A stretch of DNA of 64,000 nt, taken from Gnetum montanum (Eukaryota; Streptophyta; Gnetopsida; Gnetales; Gnetaceae). The notes below the pieces were generated by a model. That model did not search any database. It saw only the letters and a list, made by a program, of their open reading frames with translations, and had not been told where the DNA came from. Of the stretch, positions 47,811 to 61,034 are shown one piece after another (within the stretch, counting starts at the first letter, position 1; each line of letters begins with the position of its first letter). The stretch lies in contig MNCI01015670.1 of NCBI GenBank assembly GCA_015680685.1, positions 498,486-562,485 on the forward strand, given 5' to 3'. The position numbers and the translations under genes were made by a program.

Positions 47811-49709
47811 AACATTCTTCTATTTCTTAACTATGCTTAATTGAAGATTTTCAGTAGCATATAATTTATTTTCCTCTTGTAAGGCCTTAAAAGCTTTAAC
47901 ATGTGCATATGTATGAGCTTGTGCCTTTGAAGCATCCCAATTGACCTATTCCTTTTCCCTTGCCACCTTTTTATTTTCTTCCAATAATTTATTCAATTTC
48001 TTGGTTCTAAAAATGTCTAATTGGTTAGTTATAATAAATTGGGAAGGATCTTGTTGTTCAGCTTGTAGGGCGACAAACTTTTCTTGCAATCTTTGCAATT
48101 ATTCTTCCATGTGCTTGGCCCTAACTTCAACCATGACCAATTTTGCTTTGGTGGAAATGAGGTTTGATTATGCTATGATGATATCTTGAAAAATGTCAAA
48201 CAAGGATGTCATAACTTGTCCTATTTGCAACAAGTGATCCAAAGCATCCTCATGTTCTGTAGGAGTCATTGAGGGGCCTGCCAAAGCTTGAGCATCATGT
48301 GCTCTTGTGAAATATTTTGGTGGCACAATAGCAACATTAAATGATTCCTTAATTTGGTCTACAACCACCTTTGCTATGTCTACCACATCCTAGTGCTACA
48401 TGACCATCATTGTGATTCCTTCACCAATTTCCAACCTGACTTGAAAAGATGCAACATTCCCAGAGATCTACTATGACCACTAGGACTCTCCTCCTGAAAT
48501 CAATGAAATATGTCCACTTGTAGGGTTAGCTGAAACAATGGGCTGTACAACATCATCAATGATCCTGAATAAGTTTTCAACATCATGGCTACCCCAACTA
48601 ACTGTCTCAGCGATTGTTTGGAGATGATTGATAGATGACTAATAGTCTTGTTGCAGTGATGGCGATTACTGGACTTGCTAGCTTATGGATTATGTGCTCG
48701 ACCTTGCTTCTTGTTGTTGTCTGGGTCCTATCATTTGAGGTGTAGTAGGCCCAAGAGTTTTCTCTTACCCTTGTCCTAACTACTCGCCAATGTCTTTTCT
48801 AGGTGTTGATGGTTTGAGTAGTTCAGCATATGAAGCATTTTGGGCTTTTCTAGGAACATCATTTGTGTAGCCCAAGATCCTGACATGTCTGCACAACTTC
48901 CTGATAAGAGAAGGGAAAGGCAAAGAAAGATTCCCTATCTTTATTTCTTCAAATCATCTTAATATCTTCGTCAGATATAAATGGGGTAGATTTGCATTAA
49001 ATTTTCCCATCAAAATCACACTACCCCATGCTGCATAAGTAGATAATCTATTTAAACCTTTTTTGGGGAAAAGGTGATAAGTGCCGATCTTAAAGTAGAT
49101 CCTCTCTTCTAGGGTAAATTCTCTGTAAACTTTATTCTCCTTGTTGTAGGCCCATTTCAACCATAATTTCCTTGCATCTATGTTTGAGTGAGTGGACAAA
49201 TGAGCAACTTTTGGTCCCTCGTTTGGAAGATTTAGGACCTCTGCAATGGCTTTTGCAGAAAAATCAATGGAGACACCACCTAAATTGGCAACAATGCCTT
49301 CATCCTTTCCATGCCAGAATTGATATGTTTTACCTAAATACTAATCACCACTCTATGAGAGGATGGACCATAGTGAAGATACCTTTAGTTGAGTCTTCAC
49401 TGGTTTAGGGGCAAACTTAGTGAAAGGCCCAAAATTGAGCTCCACTATCATAGTTGCAAAGGTGGGCTTCTCCTAAATGGCTTGGAGACATTCAGGGGAT
49501 AGCATAAGATGTTGTCATGGTTCCAAGGCTCTAACTTTGCCACCTTCTACATGGCTATATTGCACTATCACAAGGGTTTCTTGATGAATGTTGAATGAGT
49601 GGGCCTCTTGCTATGCATGTTCTACTCAAGGTTCCTAGCCTCTGCCTCCTCTTGGGCATTTAGTTGCATCTTGAGAAGGTCCTCCTTGCTGTCCTCTTTT
49701 AGGGACCAT
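47811..49709 (-). pseudogene. N-terminal and central part of the extra ORF of element EF
   Basis: Reading on the minus strand from MVPKRGQQGGPSQD (start at 49709), an N-terminal domain contains GVSIDFSAKAIAEVLNLP and, after about 60 residues, GTYHLFPKKGLNRLSTYAAW. This pattern resembles the plant domain often annotated as putative plant transposon protein (Transposase_32-like). A linker and a glutamate/lysine-rich coiled-coil region follow (about 48200-47820). Stops interrupt it. Homologous stretches occur at 55250-57960 and 63200-64000. Position between pol and 3' LTR makes it an accessory ORF; its role is unknown. Confidence 0.6.
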
Positions 49710-51705
49710 CTGAAATCACACAAGGACTGATTATTAGTAAGGTTATTTAAACAAATTTGATTATCTTATACCTTATTCATTACCTTTAATAAATGTTTAA
49801 TTCTTTGCTTAGTGTGATTCCAGAGTTAGAAATTTTTCAAGGAAGTTGTCCTAAAAATTTAATGTTAGACTTGATCTATTTAGGTGACTCATAAAATAAT
49901 TTAGATGGCTTGGGTGAAGGGAGAAAATTAATTTGGCATGAATTTTGATAGTACTTACCCCTATGATATCCTTTTGGTGATAGCAAATTTCAAAAACATT
50001 ATGCACAAGTTCTACAGTAACCCTCTCCCATGACTAAGTTAAACACTATAGGTTTAATTAAGTTCAATTAGAAAAGAAATTGGATCATCAAAGAGCGAAA
50101 TATTTAAGGTTGAAATTAGACTTGCAAATTGCTGAAAATCATGGAAGAAAATTTGAACAACTCCCCCATGTCAAATGTTGAAAATGACTTTTGTAGTGCA
50201 TGGGGGTTCCATATATATAGTTTTTATGGATGAGATATCGTGTACTTGGTATCATGTCAAACCCAATATTGCATCCCAACCAAGATAGGGCACTTAGCAA
50301 AATTTATTATTTTTCAAGTTTTAGGACCAAAATTGAAGGATTTGAGGTAGATTCAAAAAGTTTGGGGTAAGGGCAAGTGGAAATTAAAGCATAGAAAGTG
50401 TAATTAAAGTTAAGTCATACAATGAGGTTCTTTGAAAAGGATGAGGAAAAAGGACATGTAATGGTTCTAAGGAATGTTTGGTTAAAATGATGATAAAAGA
50501 AAGAATGGATTTGGCAATGGAGTATTTGGAGGGTATAAATTGATGTGGTGGTGTGCTACAAGTACAAATTTCAAAAATCACACAAGTGGATCCTCCACAA
50601 AGCAATTTTCAACCTATAATGCCCTTGTGTAACCACACTTTAAAATGTTCGTAGGCACTAGAAGGGTTAAATGCAACCCACAACTGTGCAAAAAAACCCA
50701 CACATGTTAAGTACCACCGCTATGAGGTATGAATTCTATGCCACACAAAACACAAGTTAAAAGTACTTGGACCATGAAATGAGATGAATTGTAGAAGGGA
50801 TTATAGAGATTGGGATGTGAGGTAACTTACCCTAGGCACAATGAATCCTATGTGTTGTGCATGATTAAAGTACCATTAGCTTTTTGGTCTAAGATCAAAA
50901 CCAAGTCCATACCTCTAATTAGTGACATCACATTATTTCATGCCAATGATAGAAAACCATAAGAGCATCATGATAGTAAGGTGTATGATCACTTGATGTT
51001 TTGTGCAAGGAAGGAGTGATTCAAATTTATCTATGACACATGTTTCTTGAGCTTTTCTTTTCTGCTTCTCTTCTTCCTTTTCTTTTTCTTCTTTTGGCCA
51101 CTTTTGGACTTTTTCTTTTCCAAAGATGATCTGGAGAAGCCGTCAACCTTCAAGCATGGTTGCATGTATTTCCAATGGGAGTTCCCTAGAACAGCATTGA
51201 GTGCCTTTATTACAACTTTTACTTCCATTTTTTGTTAGATCTACAAGGATATTAGTACAACCAAGTTGCATAATAGCACATATAGATGTCACCAAAGAGA
51301 ATCCACAAGTTCCCTTGATGTCACACCCTTGCCATTCCCCCCTTAGTTCAGCACTCTTTGCTCTAGGCATAATGAGTAGAAAGTTACTTTTAAGTCTTGA
51401 TGATGATAAGAATATCATCATACCCAAAGTAAGAACCTCTTATTAATAGAATGGGTGGATGGATGTTTTGGGCTCGCTATCCAAATAATTAGTCACTTAT
51501 GACTCAATAACACAGAACAACACCTCAACCGATGAGTTAGATGAGTATTTTATTTACAAATAAGATTACCCACAATAAGATAAAACAACAAATTGAAAAA
51601 CGAGAAATTAGAAAACAAAAAATTGAAAAAGAACAATTTACAAAACCAAAGAAAATGAAAAAAATTTACTAATTTTGCTTGTTAGAATGGGGGATATCCC
51701 CCATT
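49710..51705 (-). other. 3' non-coding region of element EF
   Basis: It resembles the 3' regions of A-C: a phrase about AGTTCCCTTGATGTCACACC (51309 region) matches 18117 in element B. It holds GATATC-type motifs at 50228-50280 and a 20-bp perfect palindrome at 51686-51705. It joins directly to the gag linker, showing that protease to integrase is missing. Confidence 0.6.
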
Positions 51706-51849
51706 ACTAAACCTTTGATCATGGCAAGAATTAATAAATGGAAAGTTAGGATCCATGCATATTAGAAATATTGGGGTCCGATCATATCCAAATCATTGGG
51801 TGTCTTTTGGTGTAGTGGTAGGAATGTACCCAAATTCGAGTTCAAACAC

Positions 51850-54039
51850 CTAATTAAAGTAGGCATAGTGGGGTAGATTATAAGATGTGGTCATGTGATA
51901 AGAAGCTAACCCACTATGGAACCCATGACCATAAGATAATATGCAAGGATTGATATGTCTTCTCACGTTGTTATATTCACTAGGCTGCATGATTGTTGGA
52001 GTATTAATTGGTGGCCTAGATAAGGTAAAAGGAGGTGTTAAGTTTGAAGAGGAAGATGCATCATAGTGTTGGGTTTGCACTAAGTTGGAGGATGCAGTCG
52101 TTTCAGAACCATGTTATCTCTTTCTACGGCCATGCCTAAATAAAGAACACTTTTGACATTGTGGAGGACTTCCACTATTATTGATAGTAGCAGCACAAGT
52201 AATGTTCGTTGGTTGGTGCTATGGTGAAAAACCTTCTAGTACAACTCATGGCGATGTAGAAGGAGGTGAAGGAGAAAAATATTGAGAGTAAGAAGGTGTA
52301 AGAAACATGAGGTGGTGATCCCATAGGAGAGGACATGGGTTGATGATACTCAAGAGAGTGATAACAATGAGGTGAAGTAGAGGATGTTGATCCAGTTGGA
52401 GAAATAAGGTGTTAAACATAATAAGCACTTGGTTTTGAGTGATATGAAGGGTGTGGCCAGTTTGGCAATGGCCTCCCCCATGACTAGGGCTTTTGTCACT
52501 TTTGTTGAGCATAGTACTTCTGTACAAAATCTGGATGTATCATTCTTCCCAATTCTCATGTAGATGTGACAAGATTGGGCATTGGCCTTTTGGGTGATTG
52601 TACAGGAAAAAATTGCATTGATACTTATGATTTGTGGTTGAGCCCCTATCCTTATTTTCTTTAACCCTTCTTTCTGATTGTCGAATGATGTTCTGTCATG
52701 TTTCTAGGTTTGGTATCCTCTATTTTTTCTGGTTGTTAGAGTTATCTTGCATGGTTCTCCCTCTAATAATATCTACATATTCTCCATATTTTTCATGTAT
52801 CCACTCCATCATCTTGTTGATCTTTGCCTTGATTTCATCTAGTGATTTTAGTATTGGCAAAGGTGGGGACAATTTCACCTCCTCGAGGTGAGTTGATTTC
52901 TCCTATTCATGATTATGGATCTTTGTTATTTCAAGAGTTTGGTCTTGTTGAGAATTTTTAACCTTCTCCCATTTGGCTATTTCTCCTTCTTCTTTTGCTA
53001 CCCTCTTAATAAGCTCTTGGAATTGATGGGTTTGTAGTTCATATAGTTGACTTGGGGCATACATCCCCAGGGTCTCCCTTGTTTCATTATGGATCCCATC
53101 CATGATATGATACATCAGCCTTTCCTTGGAGAACCCATGGCCTAGGAATTTGTTTAACAAAGAGTAATATCTTTCTAAGGCCATGTCCAAGGGCTCATAT
53201 TATCCTTGATTCCAATCTTGGATTTTTCTCCTCAAGGCCGATACTCTTGCATAGGTTTGATATCTTTCATTGAAAAGGTTTACCATTGCAGGCCATTAGC
53301 AAATTGAATTTAGTTTTAAAGACTTGTACCACACTTTTTCTTAGCCAACAAGTGTCATAGGGAAGAGCTTAAGCCTTTTCCACCCATTCTCAATGTTGTT
53401 CCATACATAGGCATCATAGAAGACCTGTAAATGATGTTGCAGATCTAAATCATAGCCTCTTGAGAACTTAGGAAAGTTGTTTAAATCAAGCCTTAGTAGA
53501 CGACTTTCCTTGTGATGCTTGCAAGATATCTGAATGGCCCCTATTATGCTCATTAGGCTCTTAGTGTCCAACAAGGGTTCATCATCACCAAATAGGTCAT
53601 GAGTTCATGAGTTGGGTTCATGTTGGTGTTCCTGGTTTTGCCTGTGGGTTCAATTTTTATTTCTATGTTGATCCCTTAAGGAACAGTGATTTGTGTCACA
53701 ACCCAACATTAAAAGAGTAGAAGAAGAGAGGGAACTAGAAGACTTGTCATGAATTTTTTGAGTCTCCTAATCATCCCCTAATGTACTCTTGCTACCCATT
53801 GAGAAGGTCCTAGGCCTTATAGGCCTCCTCATTCTAGGGGATGTCCCATCTTTACTAGAGGTGTTTGAGTTGGATGACAAAAGTCCTTGAGTAACATTGG
53901 GGTTTCTATGAACATATGAAACTCCTACATAAGATCGAGTACTTCAAACTTCTTCATCATCATAAATTTTTTTGGTTCTCTAATGAATTTCCTCACTAGA
54001 TGTTGCATTATCACTGTCTTGTGAAAGGGAAATTGTCAT
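51850..54039 (-). pseudogene. Gag of element EF
   Basis: Start placed at 54039 (MTISLSQDSDN). Core blocks match the Gag of element B: RLDLNNFPKFSRGYDLDLQH (about 53500), ERYYSLLNKFLGHGF, ETRETLGMYAPSQLYELQTH (about 53080) and EEGEIAKWEKV. The C-terminal proline- and serine-rich linker continues to about 51850. Several stops and frame changes are present. No protease follows. Confidence 0.8.
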
Positions 54040-54149
54040 GAAATTTATGTGACTTAATTGAATTTAATTTCTTTGTCTGAAAGATATATCATTAATACCC
54101 TATTATAGAAATCTTGTATGATATAACTAATTTAGATAACTAGCACCAT

Positions 54150-54166
54150 CCTTGCCAATGGAACCA
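54150..54166 (-). other. Decayed primer binding site of element EF
   Basis: On the minus strand TGGTTCCATTGGCAAGG, one base from the LTR, as in B and C. It differs from the tRNA-Asp complement at about six positions. Confidence 0.6.
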
Positions 54167-54167
54167 A

Positions 54168-55045
54168 TAATGAGCAATGAGGTATCCCTACATTCAACCA
54201 TATGAATATGAGTGTGTACATGCGATCCGGTTGAACTCTGTGGATGGACTAGTTGTGGCACCTAGATAGTTATACATTGATCATAGTTTGCTATCTTCCC
54301 ACTTGAACTAGTATTTGCTTTGTCATGTATGGTTTACTCCAAAGTGAGATGTATGATGTGATGCCTACTACTATGCTACTCTTAAGGACAATGAGAGATA
54401 ACTCAATTAAGCTAATGAGCAATAGGAAATAAGATCTAAGCTAGCCTAAGTGTGATGAACATCAATCCCTAATCATCTGTACACATCTTGAACTTTTTTT
54501 ACTATTTCTAGGATTACCATGTCCACATCACTCAAAGCATTACTTGATACGTTCTAGGTTACCATGTAGTTACACTTAAATGTTTGTGATTAAGTTGTAG
54601 TCATTCCACATTAACAACAAGAATAGTAACTGATGATAAAAGAAATATTAACCAAGAAAATAGCAATGAATAATCAACAATTAAAACAAATTAAAAGCTA
54701 AGTGAATGCTACAATGATGGAGTAATCTCTATCTTTATTGACAATCGTGTACATGTCCAAGTATGTCACACTCGAACAAAGGTTTCATACAATTACAACC
54801 ATTACATTCTTGGCATGCACTTGAAAAGAACACTACTACTAACTTTAAGAACTAAAAACTAAAAACTGACTAAAAGACTCTCTAATGATCTACTATTGGA
54901 CTCCTCCCCTATGCGCCTGAGTGCTATATTTATAGGCTAACACATGCATCATGATATCATGTATACGATATCATATCCAGGTTGTAATATCGCATACCCG
55001 ATATCATGTACTTGATATTTGGGCTTGGCAAACCACAATTCATCA
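54168..55045 (-). repeat. 5' LTR of element EF
   Basis: 878 bp. On the plus strand it starts TAATGAGCAATGAGG, so the usual terminal TG is TA here, and ends ATTCATCA. GATATC palindromes lie near 54955-55010. High similarity to 43277-44156. Confidence 0.92.
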
Positions 55046-55249
55046 TTGAGTGAATAAAATGGGCTCAAGTTTCTTACAAAATTTAAGAAAGTATGAAACT
55101 AACTAACTAGCTATAATAAACAAAATAACTCTTGAGTGTCATTTCAACAAATAATTTGCATGGACATAACATTGGTACAATGTATAAAGAAGTTGGACAC
55201 TTTGAAAGAAATGGCAACTACTAACTAGATGGATTGAGATGAGATGAGA

Positions 55250-57960
55250 TTTTTACATCATGTCTAGAGGTGGAGGCTTCTATGACATGGAGGGTCCTTC
55301 ATTGCATCCCTACTCTACTAGAGGCCTAGGCTACTCTATAGCTACTACCAAAAGCTAGAAGGCATCCATAAGTACCTTCATATTTTCTTCTTTACCCAAT
55401 GAATCATGGATGATATAGGTAGCTTTGCCTTGATGGGCTAGCGCTGGTATGTTCCATAGGCATAACAGTGTAGGGAACATCTCCTTCATGTTTATAAACT
55501 AGGCTACAAGTTGTTTATGTTCAAATTCAAATGTACATACTAGGTTTGATAGTTTCTGGGTATCACTTATTAGCGTAACCAAGTTCTTAGTAACTAATCT
55601 TTGATTGATGAACTTGCTTCTAAGAACTTCAAGCTCTTCATTAACTACTTCCAACTTTTGTTTGCTTTTTTTGTAAAGCTTAAAATCCATCTCATAGAGA
55701 AGGTAAGAGATGACCACCTACTTCTTTAATTTAGATCTTGGCCTTCTTGTTGTTAGCATTGCCAAGTTTGCATATCAAAGGTTGGCAAGTTCCATGTACT
55801 CAGTCATCTCCTCGATTTACAACTCCTTTAGGTGGATCTTTGCTTAAATATAGGCATTGAGACCATCAAAGATGGGTTGCCACACATTTTCTATCTGTTA
55901 GAGTTACTAGATGGCTTCATTCACCTTTGCCTTTACCAACTTGATTTCCATTTCATTGATTTCTTTGAGCATCCTAAACTTCTCCTTATTATGGTTTTTG
56001 ACTTGTTTTTAATTTAGGACCTCATTTCTCCAAGTGATGATGTCAATTGTGGTCTTCTAGCAAAGGGTACAAACCACTTCGATCAAGAGATTTCTATTCT
56101 CTATAGCTAACCTTCTCACATCTAGGTTTACCTTGGTAAGCTATTCCTCCTACTAGCAAATATACTTGACCATTTGGGCCTTTTGTTGCTAAGCATTTCA
56201 CAAGAGATTTTTGTTCAAGGTTAGTGAAAGATATTTCTTATGAACTTGTTAAACATCATGGATAAAGAAATTCATCATTTTTTTTGACAATGATACATCA
56301 AATATTTTTATCTCCTTTGCATTCTTAGCCTCTTAGTATTTTTGTTGGATTTATTGAAAAGCTTCATCCTTTATGATCTCTGGTTTGAGAATGGAAGAAT
56401 TTGATAAGTGAGTTCTAATTTCTACAACCTCAATAATCAATTTTCAATTGCTAATGATGGCCTCCCCAAGTTGCATATTTGCTATTAACAACTCGCTTCT
56501 TGTTTCTAGAAATTATAATTGGGTAGTAGAAATATCTTCTAGAAAATCAAAGATCTTCAAAATCAGTTACCCAGTTCCAAAAAATCACTCCAACACTTCC
56601 TCTTAATCAGCTACACTCATCTCTACCATACTAGAAAAATTAGGAACAAATAATACAAGAGCACTCAAAGCTTCTCTAATTTGGTCTAGCACCACCTCTA
56701 CTACAATCTATTGGTCATTGTGTGGCATGACTAGGACTATTACTCCCTTCTGCATTCCTATAGATTTTGAAAAATACTTGTCCTAGGATGGACATAGTGA
56801 CTTCTATGGCATTAGGATTGGAGTGAATAAAAGCTTGCTTTCTTTTTGAGGGAAATAGTGAAGTCACCTGATCTTGTGACTAGTTAGTGATCCTTGTAGG
56901 ATAGTTCAATTGGCTCATGGTTAGTATGTACACAAAGGATTATCCATCACCTCCAAAGTCTTAATATTGCAAATAAATTCTCTAAGTTTCCTTATATGTT
57001 TAGTGGCTACCAACATTTCTAGCATCATCTCTAGTGTTGCAAGTGGTAATGATGGTGGTTGTTCCTCTTCTTAAAGTTTAGAAAGTTTCTTATCCTTCAT
57101 TATCTCTTACCATGATGTGACAAGAGCTATAGAAACCACATGCTTCATTAGAGTAGTGGGCTATCCCTCCTCTTTTATAAAGTTTTTTCATAAGACATAG
57201 AATGGGAAGTATCTTCCTACTGTTCGTATTTTCCTTACAATGCTTCTTTATTTCAAGGAAGATAGGCTAGGGTAGTTTGACCTAGAATTTTTTACTTAGA
57301 TCCATACATGCCCTGCTAGAGAAGAGAATCATCTTACTTGGCCTCATCATTTAATTAATGTGATAGACTATGATCTTAAAGTAGGCTTGCTCCGCCTTGG
57401 TTACGACACCATACTCATAGTTCACTCTATAGTATCATTAGAACTATTATTTCTTTAGTTTTGGGTCTACCTGAGTGGAGATCTCTGCTAGCTTTTTCTG
57501 GATGTTTGGTAATCTAAGGACCTCTACTATCACCTCAACCAAATAAGAGATAGTGATGTCTTTGATCTTGATGATCGTATCTCCTTATTAGTTGTTCTAG
57601 AAGAGGTAGGTTTCTCCCATGTACCATTCTTCACTGATGGAGAGAATGGACCATAGTGGAGATCCTTGCAGCCATGTTCTTACCTCTTTTAGTGTAAGCT
57701 CCAAGAAAGATTTAAAATTCAATTCATAAAGGATGCAACTCTGAATTTCTTTATAGAAAATGTTCTCCAAGCAAGCCTATATGAGCATGACCTCAACATT
57801 GACTCATGGTTTTAGAACCTCATCCTACCTGGATTGTCTTATTTCTACTATGGAAATATGGTAGAAAAATTCAACCTCAAGATCCTAGCATAGGGGCTTG
57901 ATAGCATGTGTTGCCTTAGCTAATTGCTCCTAGGTTATTGATGTAGTTGCAATTATTGTC
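55250..57960 (-). pseudogene. Extra ORF of element E'
   Basis: Minus-strand coding-like region of about 900 codons with many stops. It is similar in order to the split ORF of element EF. N-terminal blocks near 57700-57340 read ISYLVEVIVEVLRLPNIQKK and AYFKIIVYHI; a 72-codon coiled-coil frame is open at 55499-55717 (KSKQKLEVVNEELEVLRSKF). This copy is not interrupted, which defines the insertion point of the foreign segment in EF. Function unknown. Confidence 0.6.
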
Positions 57961-58867
57961 CCCTTCCATCATGAGGTCATTTCTCCCTAGGCTATGATAA
58001 CCCTCCTTCCTGCGATCCTTACTTAGGTACTATCTATGATCATTAGTCTTTTAGATATAATCTTATTTAATTTTGACACTTTTCTTTGTTTGATCAACTT
58101 AAGTTTAATGGTAAAAAGTTGGAATTTTGTCATTAGGTTTTTATTTAGTGATCATAGGCATATGATATTTTTTTATTCAAGCTTTCATGGAGGTTTATTA
58201 TTGGTCCTAATTCTTATTATCATTAATTTAATATTATTTTAATATTTTATCTATGGGATGTTAGAAAACTTTTTTTTTTTTTTTTTTGTAAAAACCTAGC
58301 ATTTGATGTTCCCATAACATAAAGTGTACCTACAAAAGGTTGAGGGTCAAAGAACAGGTGAAAAAAGATAAGTGGTTGGTAAGTTATGGCTCTTGGAAAG
58401 CTATGGGCTCTAAAAAATTTCAAAAACTCCGCATGTGTTTGGAGAAAAATGTGAAAATTAACCTTAACTATCACACATATTGATAGAATATGCCACATTG
58501 ATGAGGATGCATTAATGTATATGACTACATCAATAGGGATGCGTTGACACAATTGTTTATAGCCATTTTTAACCTTAAAATATTGAGGAATTTTGAATGA
58601 GTTCAAGGTGAAAATAGAAACTAAATGAAAGCTAAAAAGCTAGGAAAGCATGGCAACCATACAACTAAGAGTATGGTTTAAGAAATTGGATCATTGTAAT
58701 CATGTAGGATGAGTAAATAGAAGATGTTTCTTAAGCCAAATTAGTGCAAAAATGGATGATGCATGTTATTGAGATTATCTAGATTGTAATGACACCCATG
58801 GTTATGGGGTATAACCTTAAGAAAATTAAGAGATATGCAAGTGTGTCCTTCCCAAAGAAATTTGATG
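57961..58867 (-). other. Internal non-coding part of element E'
   Basis: No coding domain. It includes a poly-T run (58270-58288) and, near 58494-58556, GATGAGGATGCATTAATG-type repeats like those in the U3 of the E' LTR. Confidence 0.5.
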
Positions 58868-58872
58868 CCTAA

Positions 58873-59674
58873 TGATGAGTGATGAGCATTCCCTATGCCC
58901 AACCATACGAATCACAAGCATTCACTAGCGATTTAGTCAAATTCCATGGACTTTAGCCTTCTAAATGCCAATAGTAAAGATAGTGACTTAAGGGTGTGAT
59001 TGTTGTCTTCCTGGCTACACTTATGTGACTACAAGTGTATGGTTAAGGGAAGTCAAGGCATATGATTTGTATTAATTCTATATTTTTTATCTAATTATCC
59101 TAAGTGTGGAACATAGTAATTGATTAAGAATTAATCTAAGTAATTAGTTAATGTCCTAGCCTCTTTCCTAGCATAAGTAGCTGGTCCCACCTTTTGTACA
59201 CATCTTGAACATGTTACGATGCTACTAGGTTATCAAGTGATAACACTGCTGGGATTACCAAGTGTTAATGTTATGCTTGAGGTAGTTGTACTTATGTCTA
59301 TTAATTAAGTGTAATGATTAATTAAGAACTTGGAAGTACAGTGCATGAATAGTACATTACATAAAAGTAAACATTAATCTATTTCTAACTTTTGCAAGGT
59401 AAAGAAAGAATCTAGTCTTTATTGCCATCACATCAATGTGTCTAGGTCATTGGTGCTTAAATAATGATTTATAAAATCCTTGACTTTTTCTGTGGTCACT
59501 TAGAAATTATTCTAACTTTGATAGGAAGAAATTGTAAGAACTTAGCTAAGATAGTGACTAACTACTACCATAAATGTAGTGGGTGGACACATTTATATAG
59601 GCACAAATAGATACCACGTTGATGAGAATGTGTTGATGCATACTCATCGACACTACCCATTTAGCAACTCATCA
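58873..59674 (-). repeat. Solo LTR (H) in element E'
   Basis: 802 bp, TGATGAGTGATGAGC... to ...CAACTCATCA on the plus strand, flanked by the perfect 5-bp duplication CCTAA (58868-58872 and 59675-59679). No internal sequence. It belongs to the same LTR superfamily, with the GATG-rich rather than GATATC-rich U3. Confidence 0.92.
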
Positions 59675-59679
59675 CCTAA

Positions 59680-61034
59680 TATGCCCTTGCATAACCTCAT
59701 CACAAGGAGTCTGTGGATGCCTTTGATGATGAATGGTTGTTTAATTTAAATACCATATCCATGTGAGGGATTGTCTTAGGATTATGCAAACTACAAAATA
59801 AAACTATCAATTAACCATGGTATGAGGCAATGAGGTGAAAGAAAAGGGAGCACTAGAATGGTAAAGGAAAAATCTACATCATGGACACACAAGATTCTTA
59901 GTGAAATGCATGATTAGGATGATTTAATACTAGTCTATCCTTAGTCTAGACCAAATTCATTCCAATAATAGTGGCCTCACATTAATGTATTTTTCTTCAT
60001 TTATCATCATAAGTTGATTACCATCACAAAGGATAATCATCACTCTAAGAAAAGAAGAAAAGAGAAGAAGGAAGTGGCTAGGAAGAAATTTGGGCCTTAG
60101 TTAGAGGGGTATCTTTGGGCATGTGTAACATGTATTTTTAGAGAGATGTGCTTTGAGTTCTTATTTTTTTATGCCCCAAGAACCACACCATATGGAGACA
60201 TACTTTCTTTTATGATTAATAGTAGGAGTGATGATATACCTAGGAGGAGCCATAGAACTTAAGACAAAAGTTGAGAAGAGAAAACGACAAATCCTCTTAA
60301 GGTCACACCCTTTTTCATTCCAACTTAATCCTTTCTAAGTTTGTTGGTTAACAAGATCACATTTACTTTTAGTTTTTATGTGAAAGAACCTTCATGCTTT
60401 CATAATGCAAAACTCCATATGAGACAGATGGAATGGATGAAAGTCATGAATTCAGTACCTAATACCACCAAAAAATTGATAGACTATTAGTAGAGAGCAT
60501 AATCTAAAGACAAAGTTGATCTTTATAATAAATCATAACCTTAATAGTTGCATTCAACAATTTCCAAAGTTCGTAGTAGCCATAGAACAAAATTAGAGAT
60601 TTCGATTAAGACCAAGTGAAAGTAACAAGAAAAATCAAAGTAAGAATTAGAAAATATAAAAGGAAAATATATATATTAATTAGTAAAATATAAAGAAAAT
60701 GAAAAACATATATACAACAATGCAAAAAGAAGAAGAAAACCCCTTTCATCCTCTTAAATGTGTTATGGTAGATGGATATCTTCCCCATGACTAAGTTGGA
60801 AGGTGGAGATTTAAAAAATGAAGCAAGCTGGTTCTTGATGCAAGATGTTGGTATTGAAGCTAGTTACTTGGAAGTCCATGAAGGGATTGAGTTGTTGGAT
60901 GTTGACTATCATGTACTTCTAAGGGCTTGTTGGGTGGTAAATTATCATAGCCCCAAATGTAAACGTTGAGTATATTATGTATGGTCCTTCCCATCATGTA
61001 TAGAACTTAGTTCATTGTGACACATGCATGTGAC
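59680..61034 (-). other. 3' non-coding region of element E'
   Basis: It matches the 3' regions of the other elements: a phrase about GGGCCTTAGTTAGAGG (60102 region) is also at 17868 in element B, and the purine-box counterpart is near 60780 (CCCCATGACTAAG). A 65-codon plus-strand frame here (60772-60969) is not called. Confidence 0.55.

Larger units (their letters stand above)
43277..55045 (-). mobile_element. Element EF: Athila-like retrotransposon carrying a foreign gene segment
   Basis: LTRs at 43277-44156 and 54168-55045 are flanked by the 5-bp duplication TTGAG (43272-43276 and 55046-55050). On the minus strand the order is 5' LTR, decayed tRNA-Asp-type primer site, gag, a 3' non-coding region, an extra ORF, purine tract, 3' LTR. 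Protease, RT, RNase H and integrase are absent. The extra ORF is split by about 2.6 kb (45156-47810) holding a DUF716-like gene, a pentatricopeptide fragment and an N gap. It is inserted near the 3' purine tract of element E'. Confidence 0.88.

Noticed and set aside
51047-51238. Phenylalanine-rich 63-codon frame
   Set aside because: Low-complexity TTC/TTT run in a retrotransposon 3' region; no other coding sign.
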